Source: JBBRHQ01 sp963840235
Lineage (GTDB): Bacteria; Actinomycetota; Thermoleophilia; Solirubrobacterales; 70-9
DNA length: 64,000 nt
NCBI GenBank assembly: GCA_963840235.1
Contig: CAWIYC010000008.1
Coordinates: forward strand, 270,612-334,611
Direction: 5' to 3'
Below, in pieces: positions 54,664 through 62,493 of the stretch (positions within the stretch are counted from its first letter, which is position 1; the number at the start of each line of letters is the position of its first letter). The notes beneath the pieces were generated by a model. That model had not been told where the DNA came from, ran no database searches, and saw only the letters and a list, made by a program, of their open reading frames with translations. Made by a program: the position numbers and the translations under genes.

Positions 54664-54931
54664 GGTTCCAGCCCTGCTCCTTGGCCTGCTCGGCGGCCTC
54701 GAGATCCATCGGGATCATCTGCCCGGTTCGGATCCGGTGGGCGAGCTGGCTGCGCAGCCCGGCCTTCCTGCCCTCCTCAGCGCGCGACTGCGCCAGCTTC
54801 TCGCGGGCGCCGAGGATGACCAGTTCGGCCATGTCGATTCGCTCGCCATCCAGCTCCTCGCGCAGCTCGTTCAGTGCCTCCTCGACCGGGGGCGTCTCGG
54901 TGATCGCGTGTCGGCGGCGCTTGGTCGGCAC
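54647..54931 (-). CDS. vapB: VapB-type antitoxin
   Basis: 94 residues. KRRRHAITETPPVEEALNELREELDGERIDMAELVILGAREKL is a ribbon-helix-helix-like or helical DNA-binding N-terminus, and the C-terminal LRSQLAHRIRTGQMIPMDLE is a helix that likely wraps the PIN toxin. GTG start at 54931, just after the palindrome at 54939-54958. The pair is autoregulated in characterised modules. It is not clearly assignable to a classical VapB subfamily. Confidence 0.75.
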   Translation of the reverse strand: MPTKRRRHAITETPPVEEALNELREELDGERIDMAELVILGAREKLAQSRAEEGRKAGLRSQLAHRIRTGQMIPMDLEAAEQAKEQGWNHEPAP

Positions 54932-54938
54932 GTCCCGA

Positions 54939-54958
54939 GTGTAACACCGGTGTTGCAC
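54939..54958. promoter_or_regulatory. Palindromic operator of the first vapBC operon
   Basis: GTGTAACACCGGTGTTGCAC: a perfect AACACCGGTGTT core (54943-54954) extended to GTGnAACACCGGTGTTnCAC. It begins 8 bp before the antitoxin GTG, the position expected for autorepression by the toxin-antitoxin complex. Confidence 0.65.
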
Positions 54959-55098
54959 TAGTCCTTCCATGTTCGTGCCAAGAGCTGCACCGCGGCGCCA
55001 CGATTCCTGCGCAGCCAACCGCGACCCCCGGTCGGCCGGGCCAGCGAGCGGGCCCGGCATAGACCGCCGAAGGGCGGCCCGGCGAGAGATGGAGGGGC

Positions 55099-56493
55099 CT
55101 ACGCCGCCCCCGCCAGCGGCCGGATGTGGTGGTGGAGGTGGAAGACGTCGCCGGGGTCGTACTCGGCCTTGAGCTCGGCCAGGCGCTCGTAGTTGTGGCG
55201 GCCGTAGCCGGAGACGACCCGCTCCTCGCCCTCGTCGCCGACGAAGTTGAGGTAGGTGGCGCCGGTGGCGTAGGGCTTGGCATCGGCGCAGACGGCCCGC
55301 GTCCACTCGATCGCCCGCTCGTCGTCGGCGGGGTCCTCCCACATCGTCAGCGGGTGAAGCACCCAGGTCGAGGACCGGGTCGCCAGCGGCGAGTCCGCGG
55401 CCCCGCGGGCGATCGCCCCTCCCCAGGGGAAGATGATGTGCTGGGTCGGCGAGGGGATGATGATCCCGTCGGCGTGGGCGCAGAAGGAATCGAGCACGGC
55501 GTCGGGCAGCTCGTCGAGGTACTCGGCCGACCAGTAGTTGCGGAACCCCGGCGGGTCGTCGAGCATGCACTGAAGGCCGGCGTAGGGCATCTCGGCGATC
55601 ATCTGCCCCTCGGGCTCGAGCGCCAGCATCGGCGCCATCGCCTCCCGCGCCTCGGCCTCGGGCCCGGCGTAGGTGACGAGGACGGCGCAGGCCAGCTTGC
55701 CCTGGAGGTGCCCGGGGACGAACTCCTCCGGCGGCCCGGTCAGGTAGAGCACGCCGCCGCCGACCTCGTCGGGCGCCGACTCGATGAAGGAGCGGTAGGC
55801 GCGGGTCACCTCGGCGCCGGCCTCGGGGGGCCAGATCATCAGCGCCGCGGTGAAGGCCGGCATCTCGTGCAGGCGGAAGGTCAGCTCGGTGGCGATGCCG
55901 AAGTTGCCGCCGGCGCCGTGAAGGGCCCAGAACAGATCGGGGTTCTCGTCCTCGGAGGCGAGAACGGTGCGCCCGTCGGCGGTGATCAGGGTGACCGAGA
56001 GCAGGTTGTCGCAGGCGAGGCCGAACTTGCGCTCGAGCCAGCCCGAGCCGCCGCCGAGCGAGAGCCCGGAGACGCCGGTGGTCGAGACCCGGCCGCCGGT
56101 CGCGGCCAGCCCGTGCGGCTGGGTGGCGGCGTCGAAGTCCTTCCAGGCGGCGCCGCCGCCGACCGTGATCGTGCGCGCCTCGGGGTCGACCGAGGCCGAG
56201 TTCATCCGCCGCATGTCGATCTTCAGCCCGCCGTCGGTGAGCGAGGCGCCGGCGACGGCGTGGCCGCCGCTTCGGACCGAGACCTCGAGGTCATTTTCGG
56301 CGGCGAAGGCGAGCGCCGCCTTGACGTCGTCCTCGGAGGTGCACTGGGCGATCGCCGCCGGGCGGCGGGTGATCATCGCGTTGAAGATCGTGCGCGCGTC
56401 CTCATAGCCGTCGTCGCCGTCGGCGAGGACGTCCCCTCCGAAGCCGTGGCGAAGGGCTGCCAGGGTTTCGGCGTCGAGGGTGGAAGCGGGCAT
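55099..56493 (-). CDS. FAD-linked oxidase (PCMH-type, BBE domain)
   Basis: 464 residues. PCMH-type FAD-binding domain with VSVRSGGHAVAGASLTDGG (residues 69-87), where His carries the 8-alpha-N-histidyl covalent FAD in homologues, then SVDPEARTITVGGGA. The site that holds Cys in bicovalent berberine-bridge enzymes reads GVSGLSLGGG, so only the His link is expected. The C-terminal BBE domain ends YERLAELKAEYDPGDVFHLHHHI. It oxidises an alcohol or saccharide with O2 or another acceptor. AGGAGGT before ATG 56493 is a strong ribosome-binding site. Confidence 0.9.
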   Translation of the reverse strand: MPASTLDAETLAALRHGFGGDVLADGDDGYEDARTIFNAMITRRPAAIAQCTSEDDVKAALAFAAENDLEVSVRSGGHAVAGASLTDGGLKIDMRRMNSASVDPEARTITVGGGAAWKDFDAATQPHGLAATGGRVSTTGVSGLSLGGGSGWLERKFGLACDNLLSVTLITADGRTVLASEDENPDLFWALHGAGGNFGIATELTFRLHEMPAFTAALMIWPPEAGAEVTRAYRSFIESAPDEVGGGVLYLTGPPEEFVPGHLQGKLACAVLVTYAGPEAEAREAMAPMLALEPEGQMIAEMPYAGLQCMLDDPPGFRNYWSAEYLDELPDAVLDSFCAHADGIIIPSPTQHIIFPWGGAIARGAADSPLATRSSTWVLHPLTMWEDPADDERAIEWTRAVCADAKPYATGATYLNFVGDEGEERVVSGYGRHNYERLAELKAEYDPGDVFHLHHHIRPLAGAA

Positions 56494-56578
56494 GGATACC
56501 TCCTCTTTCTGCGGCCGGGGTCTGCGGCTCCGACCTTATGCCGACGGCACCGCAGAGGCAACCCCTCCGGGGGCCGGC

Positions 56579-56941
56579 TCAGCCCGAAGGAGCCTCGACG
56601 ATCTCCATCCGCTCGATCAGGCCGTCGCCGATCGTGTAGAGGTGCTGGACGCGGCCCTCGGAGAGCAGGTTGCCATCGCTGTCGTGGACGACCTGGTGGA
56701 CGTCGACGGCGACCCGGCCCTCGGCGTCGGTCTCGAAGCCCACCGGCTCGACCCGCGAGTCGATCAGCCCGAACTGGCGGGTCCAGTAGTCGCGCACCTC
56801 GTCGTGGCCGCGGACCCGGCCGCCCTCCATCCCGTTGGGCCAGTCGACGTCGGGGTGCATCAGGGCGAGCACGGCCTCGACGTCACGGGCGTTGAAGGCC
56901 ACATAGGCGCGGCGCAGGAGTTGCTCGTCGGCGGCCGTCAT
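56579..56941 (-). CDS. SnoaL-like (NTF2-fold) protein
   Basis: 120 residues. LLRRAYVAFNARDVEAVLALMHPDVDW (near 8-34) and HDEVRDYWTRQF are typical for the SnoaL-like polyketide-cyclase/ketosteroid-isomerase group, followed by HVxH-like VDVHQVVHDSDG and YTIGDGLIERMEI. No catalytic Asp pair is obvious. It might bind a small ligand. It is separate from, but similar to, the SnoaL half of the fusion at 46439-47503. Confidence 0.82.
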   Translation of the reverse strand: MTAADEQLLRRAYVAFNARDVEAVLALMHPDVDWPNGMEGGRVRGHDEVRDYWTRQFGLIDSRVEPVGFETDAEGRVAVDVHQVVHDSDGNLLSEGRVQHLYTIGDGLIERMEIVEAPSG

Positions 56942-56957
56942 CGGTCGAGGCCTGCCC

Positions 56958-57461
56958 CTAGTTCACCGCCAGCAGGTCGACGATGAAGATCAGGGTCGAG
57001 TTCGGGGGAATGGATGGCGGCGCCCCGGCGGCGCCGTAGCCGAGGTCCGGCGGGATGATCAGCTCGCGGCGGCCGCCGACCCGCATCCCCTCGACGCCCT
57101 GGTCCCAGCCGGGAATCACCTGGCCGCCACCGAGCTTGAAGCTGAACGGCTGGCCGCGGTCCCAGGAGGCGTCGAACTCCTTGCCCGTCTCATAGACGAC
57201 GCCGACGTACTGGACCTTGACCGTGTCGCCGCTCTTGGCCTCGGCGCCGTCGCCGGTGACCAGGTCCTTGGTCTGGAGCTGCTGCGGCGGCGGCCCGCTC
57301 GGCACCTCGACCTTGGGCTTGCTGCTGAGGTCGGTGAGATCGCCGGAGCCGCTGTCGCCCGAGCCGCTGTCGGAGCCCCCGCCGCGGGCGATGAGGATGC
57401 CGGCGACGAGCGCCAGCGCCAGCCCGGCGGCGATGATCAGGGTGAGGATGCGGCGATCCAC
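56958..57461 (-). CDS. Membrane-anchored FKBP-type peptidyl-prolyl isomerase
   Basis: 167 residues. One N-terminal membrane helix (LTLIIAAGLALALVAGILIA) and a Gly/Ser-rich spacer with low-complexity GSGDSGSGD, then an FKBP domain with SGDTVKVQYVGVVYETGKEFDAS, FKLGGGQVIPGWDQGVEGM and LGYGAAGAPPSIPPNSTLIF. The active-site Tyr, Asp, Val-Ile and Trp of FKBP12 are all matched. It should isomerise Xaa-Pro bonds outside the membrane. GTG start. It lies 12 bp downstream of the metallophosphoesterase. Confidence 0.92.
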   Translation of the reverse strand: MDRRILTLIIAAGLALALVAGILIARGGGSDSGSGDSGSGDLTDLSSKPKVEVPSGPPPQQLQTKDLVTGDGAEAKSGDTVKVQYVGVVYETGKEFDASWDRGQPFSFKLGGGQVIPGWDQGVEGMRVGGRRELIIPPDLGYGAAGAPPSIPPNSTLIFIVDLLAVN

Positions 57462-57473
57462 GAGCCGGGGATC

Positions 57474-58673
57474 CTAGACAGGGCCCGGGCCGAGCGGGTT
57501 GAGGTCGGCCAGCATCTCGACCAGGCGCGGGGCCGGCTCGTCGGTGTCGATCAGCACCGCCGTCCCCGGCCAGGCGTAGCGGCAGTAGCGGGCGTAGGCG
57601 GCGCGCGAGGAGAGGTCGGGCTCGTAGATCCAGGAGCCGGTGTTCCAGTAGCGGATGCGGCCGTCGACGCCGGCGCGGACGTCGGCCAGCGGCTGGTGGG
57701 TGTGGGCGAAGACGATCTTCTCGGTCTGCTCGGCCCAGCCGAGGTTGCGAACAACCTTGGCGAAGGCCTCGAGCGCATGCTGGGAGGGGTCAGAGCGCGA
57801 GATCACCGAGGCCTCGGGGTGCGAGCGCGCCGCCTCGGGGGTCGGCGCCTCGCGCCGGCGCCGCTCGCCCTCCTCGCGCAGGGCGGACTGGAAGCGCTCG
57901 TCGCTCACCAGGGCCTCCTCCCCCGCCCCGCCGCCATCGCGACCGCGGAGCGCCCCGGCCAGCCGCCGCGTCGCCCGCAGCGGCAGCGAGAGCACGTCGC
58001 CGGCCCGGCCCGCCCGCTGCACGGCTCGGTGGACGCTCTGCTGGGCGTGGGTGCCGTGCGGCATCTGCGCGGCGATGTAGAGCCACTCGGTCAGCAGCGT
58101 CACCAGCGACTCGTAGTCCTCGATCGTGCGCGGGTCCTCCGGCCCGCCGGCGGCGATCGCCCACAGCGCCCGGGTCAGCACCCGCGACCCGCGCGAGCCG
58201 GCGAGGCGGGCGTGGGGGTCGAGGTAGTGGCCGTGGGTGAGGAGGACGTCGCCGAAGGAGTAGGTCGGGTAGGAGATCTCGACCTCGACCCCCGGCAGCC
58301 GGCGCTCGAGGAAGGAGTGGAAGTAGGAGCGCTCGGGCCCGAACTCGGGCTCGCCCGGCGAGTGCCCGTGGGCGATCTCGGCCTCGAGCCGGTCCTCGGC
58401 GTCGCGGTAGACGAAGTGATGGTCGTGGTTGCCGGCGACGAATACCAGCCGCTTGCCGCCGAGCTTCTCCGCCGCGAGGCCGAAGAGCCCGTCGGCGGCG
58501 GCGTAGGCGTCGGCGACCGAGCCGAAGAGGAAGTCGAAGAGGTCGCCGAGGACGATCAGCTCGTCGATCCCCTCCAGCTGCGGCGCCAGCCGCTCCAGCG
58601 AGCGCTCCTCGGCGAGAAGGTCGCGCCCGGTCCAGGCGCCGAAGTGGGTGTCGGAGATGACCAGGGCGCGCAC
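57474..58673 (-). CDS. Calcineurin-like metallophosphoesterase
   Basis: 399 residues. The five metal-binding blocks are visible: SDTHFG (residues 7-12), LGDLFDFL (near 43), AGNHDHHF (near 81), LLTHGHYLDPH (near 150) and FAHTHQPLAD (near 330). The domain is split by a 120-residue insertion rich in Arg/Gln-Gly. The substrate is unknown; LpxH-like and cyclic-nucleotide phosphodiesterases share these motifs. It is the first gene of a minus-strand run with the FKBP and SnoaL genes. Confidence 0.88.
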   Translation of the reverse strand: MRALVISDTHFGAWTGRDLLAEERSLERLAPQLEGIDELIVLGDLFDFLFGSVADAYAAADGLFGLAAEKLGGKRLVFVAGNHDHHFVYRDAEDRLEAEIAHGHSPGEPEFGPERSYFHSFLERRLPGVEVEISYPTYSFGDVLLTHGHYLDPHARLAGSRGSRVLTRALWAIAAGGPEDPRTIEDYESLVTLLTEWLYIAAQMPHGTHAQQSVHRAVQRAGRAGDVLSLPLRATRRLAGALRGRDGGGAGEEALVSDERFQSALREEGERRRREAPTPEAARSHPEASVISRSDPSQHALEAFAKVVRNLGWAEQTEKIVFAHTHQPLADVRAGVDGRIRYWNTGSWIYEPDLSSRAAYARYCRYAWPGTAVLIDTDEPAPRLVEMLADLNPLGPGPV

Positions 58674-58766
58674 GGTTCCCTCAGTTCGTCACAGCGTGTG
58701 CCGCGATTCTTGACGTTGCGGTCCGATCGGGTCAGCACCAAGCAGCCTAGGACTGATACCGCCCTG

Positions 58767-58973
58767 ATGGCCACGCTCCTCGATCAGAGATCGGCAATCG
58801 CGCTGCTCAGAAGACACGGGTGGATCCAAACGATCGGCGGCAAGCACAACGTGAAGATGACCAAGCCCGGCAGACGACCGATTACGCTACCGAGACACCG
58901 CGGTCGTCCCTACAGCAAGGGTTTGACCAGGGCTATCCTCCGTCAGGCTGACATCAGCCCCGAAGACCTATGA
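58767..58973 (+). CDS. hicA: HicA mRNA interferase toxin
   Basis: 68 residues, the typical HicA size. It has the double-stranded-RNA-binding-like fold with IQTIGGKHNVKM (catalytic His at residue 27) and GRRPITLPRHRGRPYSKGLTRAIL (basic RNA-binding stretch). It cleaves mRNA independently of the ribosome unless HicB binds it. ATG 58767; the stop overlaps the hicB start as ATGA. The toxin-first order is normal for hicAB. Confidence 0.93.
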   Translation: MATLLDQRSAIALLRRHGWIQTIGGKHNVKMTKPGRRPITLPRHRGRPYSKGLTRAILRQADISPEDL

Positions 58974-59284
58974 CACCCCGCGACTTGATAGTCCGAGTTC
59001 ACGACGATGGCGAGGGCGGCTACTGGGCAGAGGTGCTCGATCTGCCGGGTTGCTTCGCGAGCGGAACGGACCTCAATGAGCTGCACGAGGCGATCGAAGA
59101 GGCGATCGCGATGTACCTCTTCGATCAGGGCTCGGGCATTACGAGCGCTGGGGAGACCGATGCCGCACCCGGTCGGTTGGAGCTCGGCGAGATGCGGGTG
59201 AGGTTTCGCGGACCGCAACCCGACGAAGACCTCGCCGGCGTTCGCGCTATCCGCGCAGAGGCGGGACCGCCCTCAAACCCTTGA
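58970..59284 (+). CDS. hicB: HicB antitoxin
   Basis: 104 residues. A degraded RNase H-like fold: VRVHDDGEGGYWAEVLDLPGCFASGTDLNELHEAIEEAI is the core of HicB proteins, with the partial DEDGG-type motif. A C-terminal DNA-binding domain of the usual HTH or RHH type is not obvious; the tail (GPQPDEDLAGVRAIRAEAG) is short. DNA binding for autoregulation is therefore doubtful in this copy. Confidence 0.9.
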   Translation: MTPRDLIVRVHDDGEGGYWAEVLDLPGCFASGTDLNELHEAIEEAIAMYLFDQGSGITSAGETDAAPGRLELGEMRVRFRGPQPDEDLAGVRAIRAEAGPPSNP

Positions 59285-59371
59285 GCGTCGGCGCCGTTGC
59301 CACAGGCCCCGGCTGGTCTGCGCGAAACCCCGACGCGGCTACTCCGGCGCCGGCGCCGGTGCCTCGACCGA

Positions 59372-59809
59372 CTATGCGGCCTGGGCCCGCAGGCCCTCGA
59401 GCGAGCGTCCCAGCATCCCCTTCATCTGCGAGCGGATGAAGAGGACGTCGGTGAGCTTGCTGAGGAGCCCGCCCTTGACCAGCGAGTAGCTGAGCTCGAT
59501 CCGCACCAGGGTGCCCTCGCCCTCGATCCGGAATGTGGTCGTCTGCTCGCCCTCGGAGGAGGGGTCGGCGTAGTGGATCCGGTGCAGGCGGCGGTGCTCG
59601 TGTTCGAGCACCGTCTCGATCACCTGCCCCCGCCCGGCCGGGCCCGAGTGCCAGACCAGCGTCCCTCCCACCTCGGGATAGCCGCCGCCCAGCGAGTCCA
59701 CCTCCCGGAACTCGTCCACCCAGGCGGCCCAGAAGGTGGGGTCGAAATACAGATCCCAGGTCTCGGCGAGGGAGGCGGGAATGCGGAGCTCCTCGGCGAC
59801 CTTTGCCAT
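59372..59809 (-). CDS. SRPBCC-family (START/Bet v1-like) protein
   Basis: 145 residues. KVAEELRIPASLAETWDLYFDPTFWAAWV (2-30) and GTLVWHSG, then VIETVLEHEHRRLHRIHY and TTFRIEGEGTLVRIELSYSL, finishing with a helix MKGMLGRSLEGL: the standard strand pattern of polyketide-cyclase/AHSA1-like SRPBCC proteins. It binds a hydrophobic ligand in a helix-grip pocket. No partner enzyme is adjacent. Confidence 0.88.
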   Translation of the reverse strand: MAKVAEELRIPASLAETWDLYFDPTFWAAWVDEFREVDSLGGGYPEVGGTLVWHSGPAGRGQVIETVLEHEHRRLHRIHYADPSSEGEQTTTFRIEGEGTLVRIELSYSLVKGGLLSKLTDVLFIRSQMKGMLGRSLEGLRAQAA

Positions 59810-59909
59810 CGGGGGCGAGTGTAGGCGCGCCGGCGGCTTGTGGGGTCAGTGCGGCATCCCAAGGCGAGGCCATTCCCGAGCTGCAACATCAATATGCACG
59901 CCAACTAAC

Positions 59910-59939
59910 TTTACATACGCACCCGATTGAGGCTATATG
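59910..59939 (+). promoter_or_regulatory. Sigma-70-type promoter of the second vapBC operon
   Basis: TTTACA (59910-59915) and TATATG (59934-59939), or CTATAT one base earlier, are spaced by 17-18 bp. Transcription would start near 59946, about 12 bases before ATG 59958. This rules out the in-frame ATG at 59937, which lies inside the -10 box. Confidence 0.65.
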
Positions 59940-59957
59940 CAGTATCATCTCTCATCG

Positions 59958-60170
59958 ATGAACAAGCGGACTTCGCTGATCCTGGACACGGCGCTGCTCG
60001 AAGCGGCGGCGGGCGTCCTCGGGACGAGCGGCCCGACGGCGACCGTCCGCGAGGCGCTCGCGAGCGCGGTTCGCCAGAGCCACCTCGAGCGCCTGGCGCA
60101 GTGGGAGCTGCCAGAGGACTTCCCCCAGCGCCTGGAGGAGATGCGCGCAGAGCGGGCGAGCCGCGGTTAG
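59958..60170 (+). CDS. vapB: VapB-type antitoxin (second module)
   Basis: 70 residues. MNKRTSLILDTALLEAAAGVLGTSGPTATVREALASAVRQ has the ribbon-helix-helix outline of VapB/Arc antitoxins (strand RTSLILD, then two helices). The C-terminal helix ELPEDFPQRLEEMRAERASRG should contact VapC. The start is chosen by the promoter at 59910-59939; a purine-rich Shine-Dalgarno is absent, so translation may use a nearly leaderless mRNA. Confidence 0.85.
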   Translation: MNKRTSLILDTALLEAAAGVLGTSGPTATVREALASAVRQSHLERLAQWELPEDFPQRLEEMRAERASRG

Positions 60171-60599
60171 GTGGCCCGGTACCTGGCGGACACCAGCGCC
60201 TGGGCCCAGGCCCGGCGCCGGGGCTCCCCGGAGGAGATTCGCGAGCGGTTCGACGAGCTGCTGCTCGCCGGCGAGCTCGCCACCTGCGGGCCGGTCAAGT
60301 GGGAGCTCCTCCACAGCACCAACAACGCCGAGGAGTTCAGGGCGCGGCGCGCCGATCTCGACGTCCTCGCCGAGGCGCCGATCGAGGCGGGCGCCTGGGG
60401 GCGCGCCCTCGACATCTGCGCCGAGCTGGCCGCAGAGGGCGGCGCCATGCATCGCTCGATCAGGCTGCACGACACGCTGATCGCGGTGGCGGCAGAGCGC
60501 GCCGGCCTCCCCGTCCTCCACTACGACGCCGACTTCGACCGCATCGCCGGCGTCACCGGGCAGCGCTGCGAGTGGATCGCGCCCCGCGGCTCCCTCTAG
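60171..60599 (+). CDS. vapC: PIN-domain toxin VapC (second module)
   Basis: 142 residues, complete. Acidic residues of the PIN site are D7 (LADTSAWAQ), E44 (VKWELLHS), D103 (RLHDTLIAVAAE) and D124-D127 (YDADFDRIAG). VapC toxins of this kind cut tRNA anticodon or sarcin-ricin loops. GTG 60171 starts directly after the antitoxin TAG, so the two are tightly coupled. Confidence 0.92.
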   Translation: MARYLADTSAWAQARRRGSPEEIRERFDELLLAGELATCGPVKWELLHSTNNAEEFRARRADLDVLAEAPIEAGAWGRALDICAELAAEGGAMHRSIRLHDTLIAVAAERAGLPVLHYDADFDRIAGVTGQRCEWIAPRGSL

Positions 60600-60644
60600 C
60601 CGTCCCTGCCAACGCAGGGTGCACCGCACCTAAGATCGCCGGCG

Positions 60645-61100
60645 ATGGCCGACTACCTCGACCTCGCCGATCGCTCCTGGCCCCTGCTGCGGCGGCTGAT
60701 GAGCGGCCACGCGACGATCTACCGGGCCACCAACGGGCGCATCGGCGGCCGCATGCCGGGGCTGCCATCGCTGCTGCTGCTCGACCACGTCGGCGCGCGC
60801 AGCGGCGAGAGGCGCAGCGCGCCGCTCGTCTACATGCGCGACGGCTCCGACCTGGTGATCGTCGCCTCCAAGGGCGGCTACCCCAGGCACCCGGCGTGGC
60901 TTCACAACCTCCGCGCCCACCCCGACACCGAGGTGCAGATCGGCGCCGAGCGGATCAGGGTGCACGCCCGCGAGGCCGAGGAGGCCGAGCGGCGGCGGCT
61001 GTGGCCGAGGCTGGTCGCCCACAACCCCCACTGGGAGCGCTATCAGCGGCGCACCGAGCGGCGGGTGCCGGTGGTGATCCTCGAGCCGCGCAGCGACTGA
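60645..61100 (+). CDS. F420/deazaflavin-dependent nitroreductase-family protein
   Basis: 151 residues of the Ddn-like split-barrel (DUF385) group common in actinobacteria. GLPSLLLLDHVGARSGERRSAPLVYMRDG (near 39-66) and VASKGGYPRHPAWLHNLRAHPDTEVQIG are its two signature blocks; KGG and the RSGxxR loop bind F420 phosphate in studied homologues. It should reduce quinones or related substrates with F420H2; F420 use is inferred from the family. Its 3' end overlaps the convergent methyltransferase by 58 bp. Confidence 0.9.
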   Translation: MADYLDLADRSWPLLRRLMSGHATIYRATNGRIGGRMPGLPSLLLLDHVGARSGERRSAPLVYMRDGSDLVIVASKGGYPRHPAWLHNLRAHPDTEVQIGAERIRVHAREAEEAERRRLWPRLVAHNPHWERYQRRTERRVPVVILEPRSD

Positions 61101-62020
61101 GCCAGGGCGAGCCGGAAGAAGGGCGAGGCGACCGGGCGGCGGCCGAGCGGGTGCAGGTAGCGGGCGGCCAGCTCGGCCGAGGAGGCCTGCTCGAGCAGCT
61201 CGAACCCGCGCTCGGCAAGGTAGGCCGGAAGCTCGGCCGGGTCGAGCCCGAAGCGAAACGGCTCCCCGGCCCGGCGCACCACCTCGATCGTCGCCCCGGC
61301 GCCCTCCTCCCCGCCCCGCCCGGCCAGCGGCCCGGCCTCGAGGTAGGTGAAGACGACCCGGCTGCCCGGCGCCCCCAGCGCGGCGAGCTGGCGCAGGGTG
61401 GCGTCGACCGCCTCGGCGCTGAGGTAGCCGGTCACCCCCTCCCAGATGAAGAAGGTGGGCTCGCCGGCCGCGAACCCCGCCGCCGCCAGCCGCTCGGCGA
61501 GATCGTCGCGCTCGAAGTCCATCGCCACCAGCGAGACGTGATCGGGCATCGCCCCCAGCCGCCCCTCGATCCGCGCCCGCTTGGCGGCCAGCGTCGCCGG
61601 CTCGTCGACCTCGAAGACGCGGGCGCGGCGGGCGGAGCCGAGCCGGTAGGCGCGGGCGTCGAAGCCCGAGCCGAGGATCACCACCTGCCCGGCCCCCTCG
61701 GCCAGCGCCGCCTCGGTCGCCTCGTCGATGAAGCGGGTCCGCACCAGCACGGCGACGCGGGCCCCGGGCCAGCGGCGGTCGATGTAGCCGGCGACGAGGC
61801 CGCCGCTCAGCGGTACCCGCGCCATGGCGAGGGCGCCGCGCAGGCGGGCGTCGAGGAAGGCCTCGGCGTAGGGGTCCTCGAAGAGCCGGCGCTGCGGGGG
61901 CAGCCGGGTCTCCATCGCCCGGAACAGCGCCACGTAGGCGGCGGTGCGGCTGGGGCCGCCGCGGCCCTCCCCGGCCTCGCGGCCGCTCACCTGGTTCGCC
62001 GTCCCATCGCCAGCGGGCAC
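61043..62020 (-). CDS. Class I SAM-dependent methyltransferase (LCMT-like)
   Basis: 325 residues. LRGALAMARVPLSGGLVAGYIDRRW and VRTRFIDEATEAAL precede the SAM motif ILGSGFDARAYRL (near 120-132), EVDEPATLAAKR (motif II) and EGVTGYLSAEAV. This is the leucine-carboxyl-methyltransferase/TIGR00027 family, which contains many uncharacterised actinobacterial O-methyltransferases. Substrate unknown. The last 19 residues lie in the overlap with the convergent DUF385 gene; the end (RRSVRR) may be an extension caused by a lost stop. Confidence 0.9.
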   Translation of the reverse strand: MPAGDGTANQVSGREAGEGRGGPSRTAAYVALFRAMETRLPPQRRLFEDPYAEAFLDARLRGALAMARVPLSGGLVAGYIDRRWPGARVAVLVRTRFIDEATEAALAEGAGQVVILGSGFDARAYRLGSARRARVFEVDEPATLAAKRARIEGRLGAMPDHVSLVAMDFERDDLAERLAAAGFAAGEPTFFIWEGVTGYLSAEAVDATLRQLAALGAPGSRVVFTYLEAGPLAGRGGEEGAGATIEVVRRAGEPFRFGLDPAELPAYLAERGFELLEQASSAELAARYLHPLGRRPVASPFFRLALAQSLRGSRITTGTRRSVRR

Positions 62021-62098
62021 CCTAGCCGCAGCACCCCTGGCGCGGGCGCGCCGCCGCGGCTAGGGTTGGATCGACATACACCCGAGCGGAGGTGAGAG

Positions 62099-62398
62099 AT
62101 GGCGATTGGATTGGTAAACCGGTTCTCCGAAGGGGCGGGCGCCGAGGTCTACGACAAGGTGAGCGGAGTTCTCGATGCCCGGGGCAACCCCCCCGAGGGC
62201 ATGATCTTCCACTCGGCCGGCGAGCTCGAGGGCGTCTTCCAGGTCTTCAACATCTGGGAGTCGCGCGAGCACTTCGACCGCTTCCGCGAGGAGCGGCTGG
62301 TGCCGGCGATGATCGAGGCGATGGGCGAGGAAGCGGTCGACCAGATGCCCGCGGCCGACTACATCGAGGTGAAGATCCACGAATACGTGATCCCCTAA
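62099..62398 (+). CDS. Small dimeric alpha/beta-barrel-like protein
   Basis: 99 residues. IGLVNRFSEGAGAEVYDKVSGVL, GMIFHSAGELEGVFQVFNIWESREHFDRFREERLVPAMIEAMGE and YIEVKIHEYVIP give the ferredoxin-like beta-alpha-beta plan of antibiotic-biosynthesis-monooxygenase (ABM) or stress-response barrel proteins. No catalytic residues are obvious. GGAGGTGAG five or so bases before ATG 62099 is an excellent ribosome-binding site, so this small gene is very likely expressed. Confidence 0.75.
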   Translation: MAIGLVNRFSEGAGAEVYDKVSGVLDARGNPPEGMIFHSAGELEGVFQVFNIWESREHFDRFREERLVPAMIEAMGEEAVDQMPAADYIEVKIHEYVIP

Positions 62399-62493
62399 GC
62401 CGGCGGCGGTGGCGGTGCCCGGGGCGGACGCGCCCGGCCGGCCCGTCCGGGCCCGGATCGCCGTCCTGCGGCCGCCCTAGCCTGCGGGGCAGA

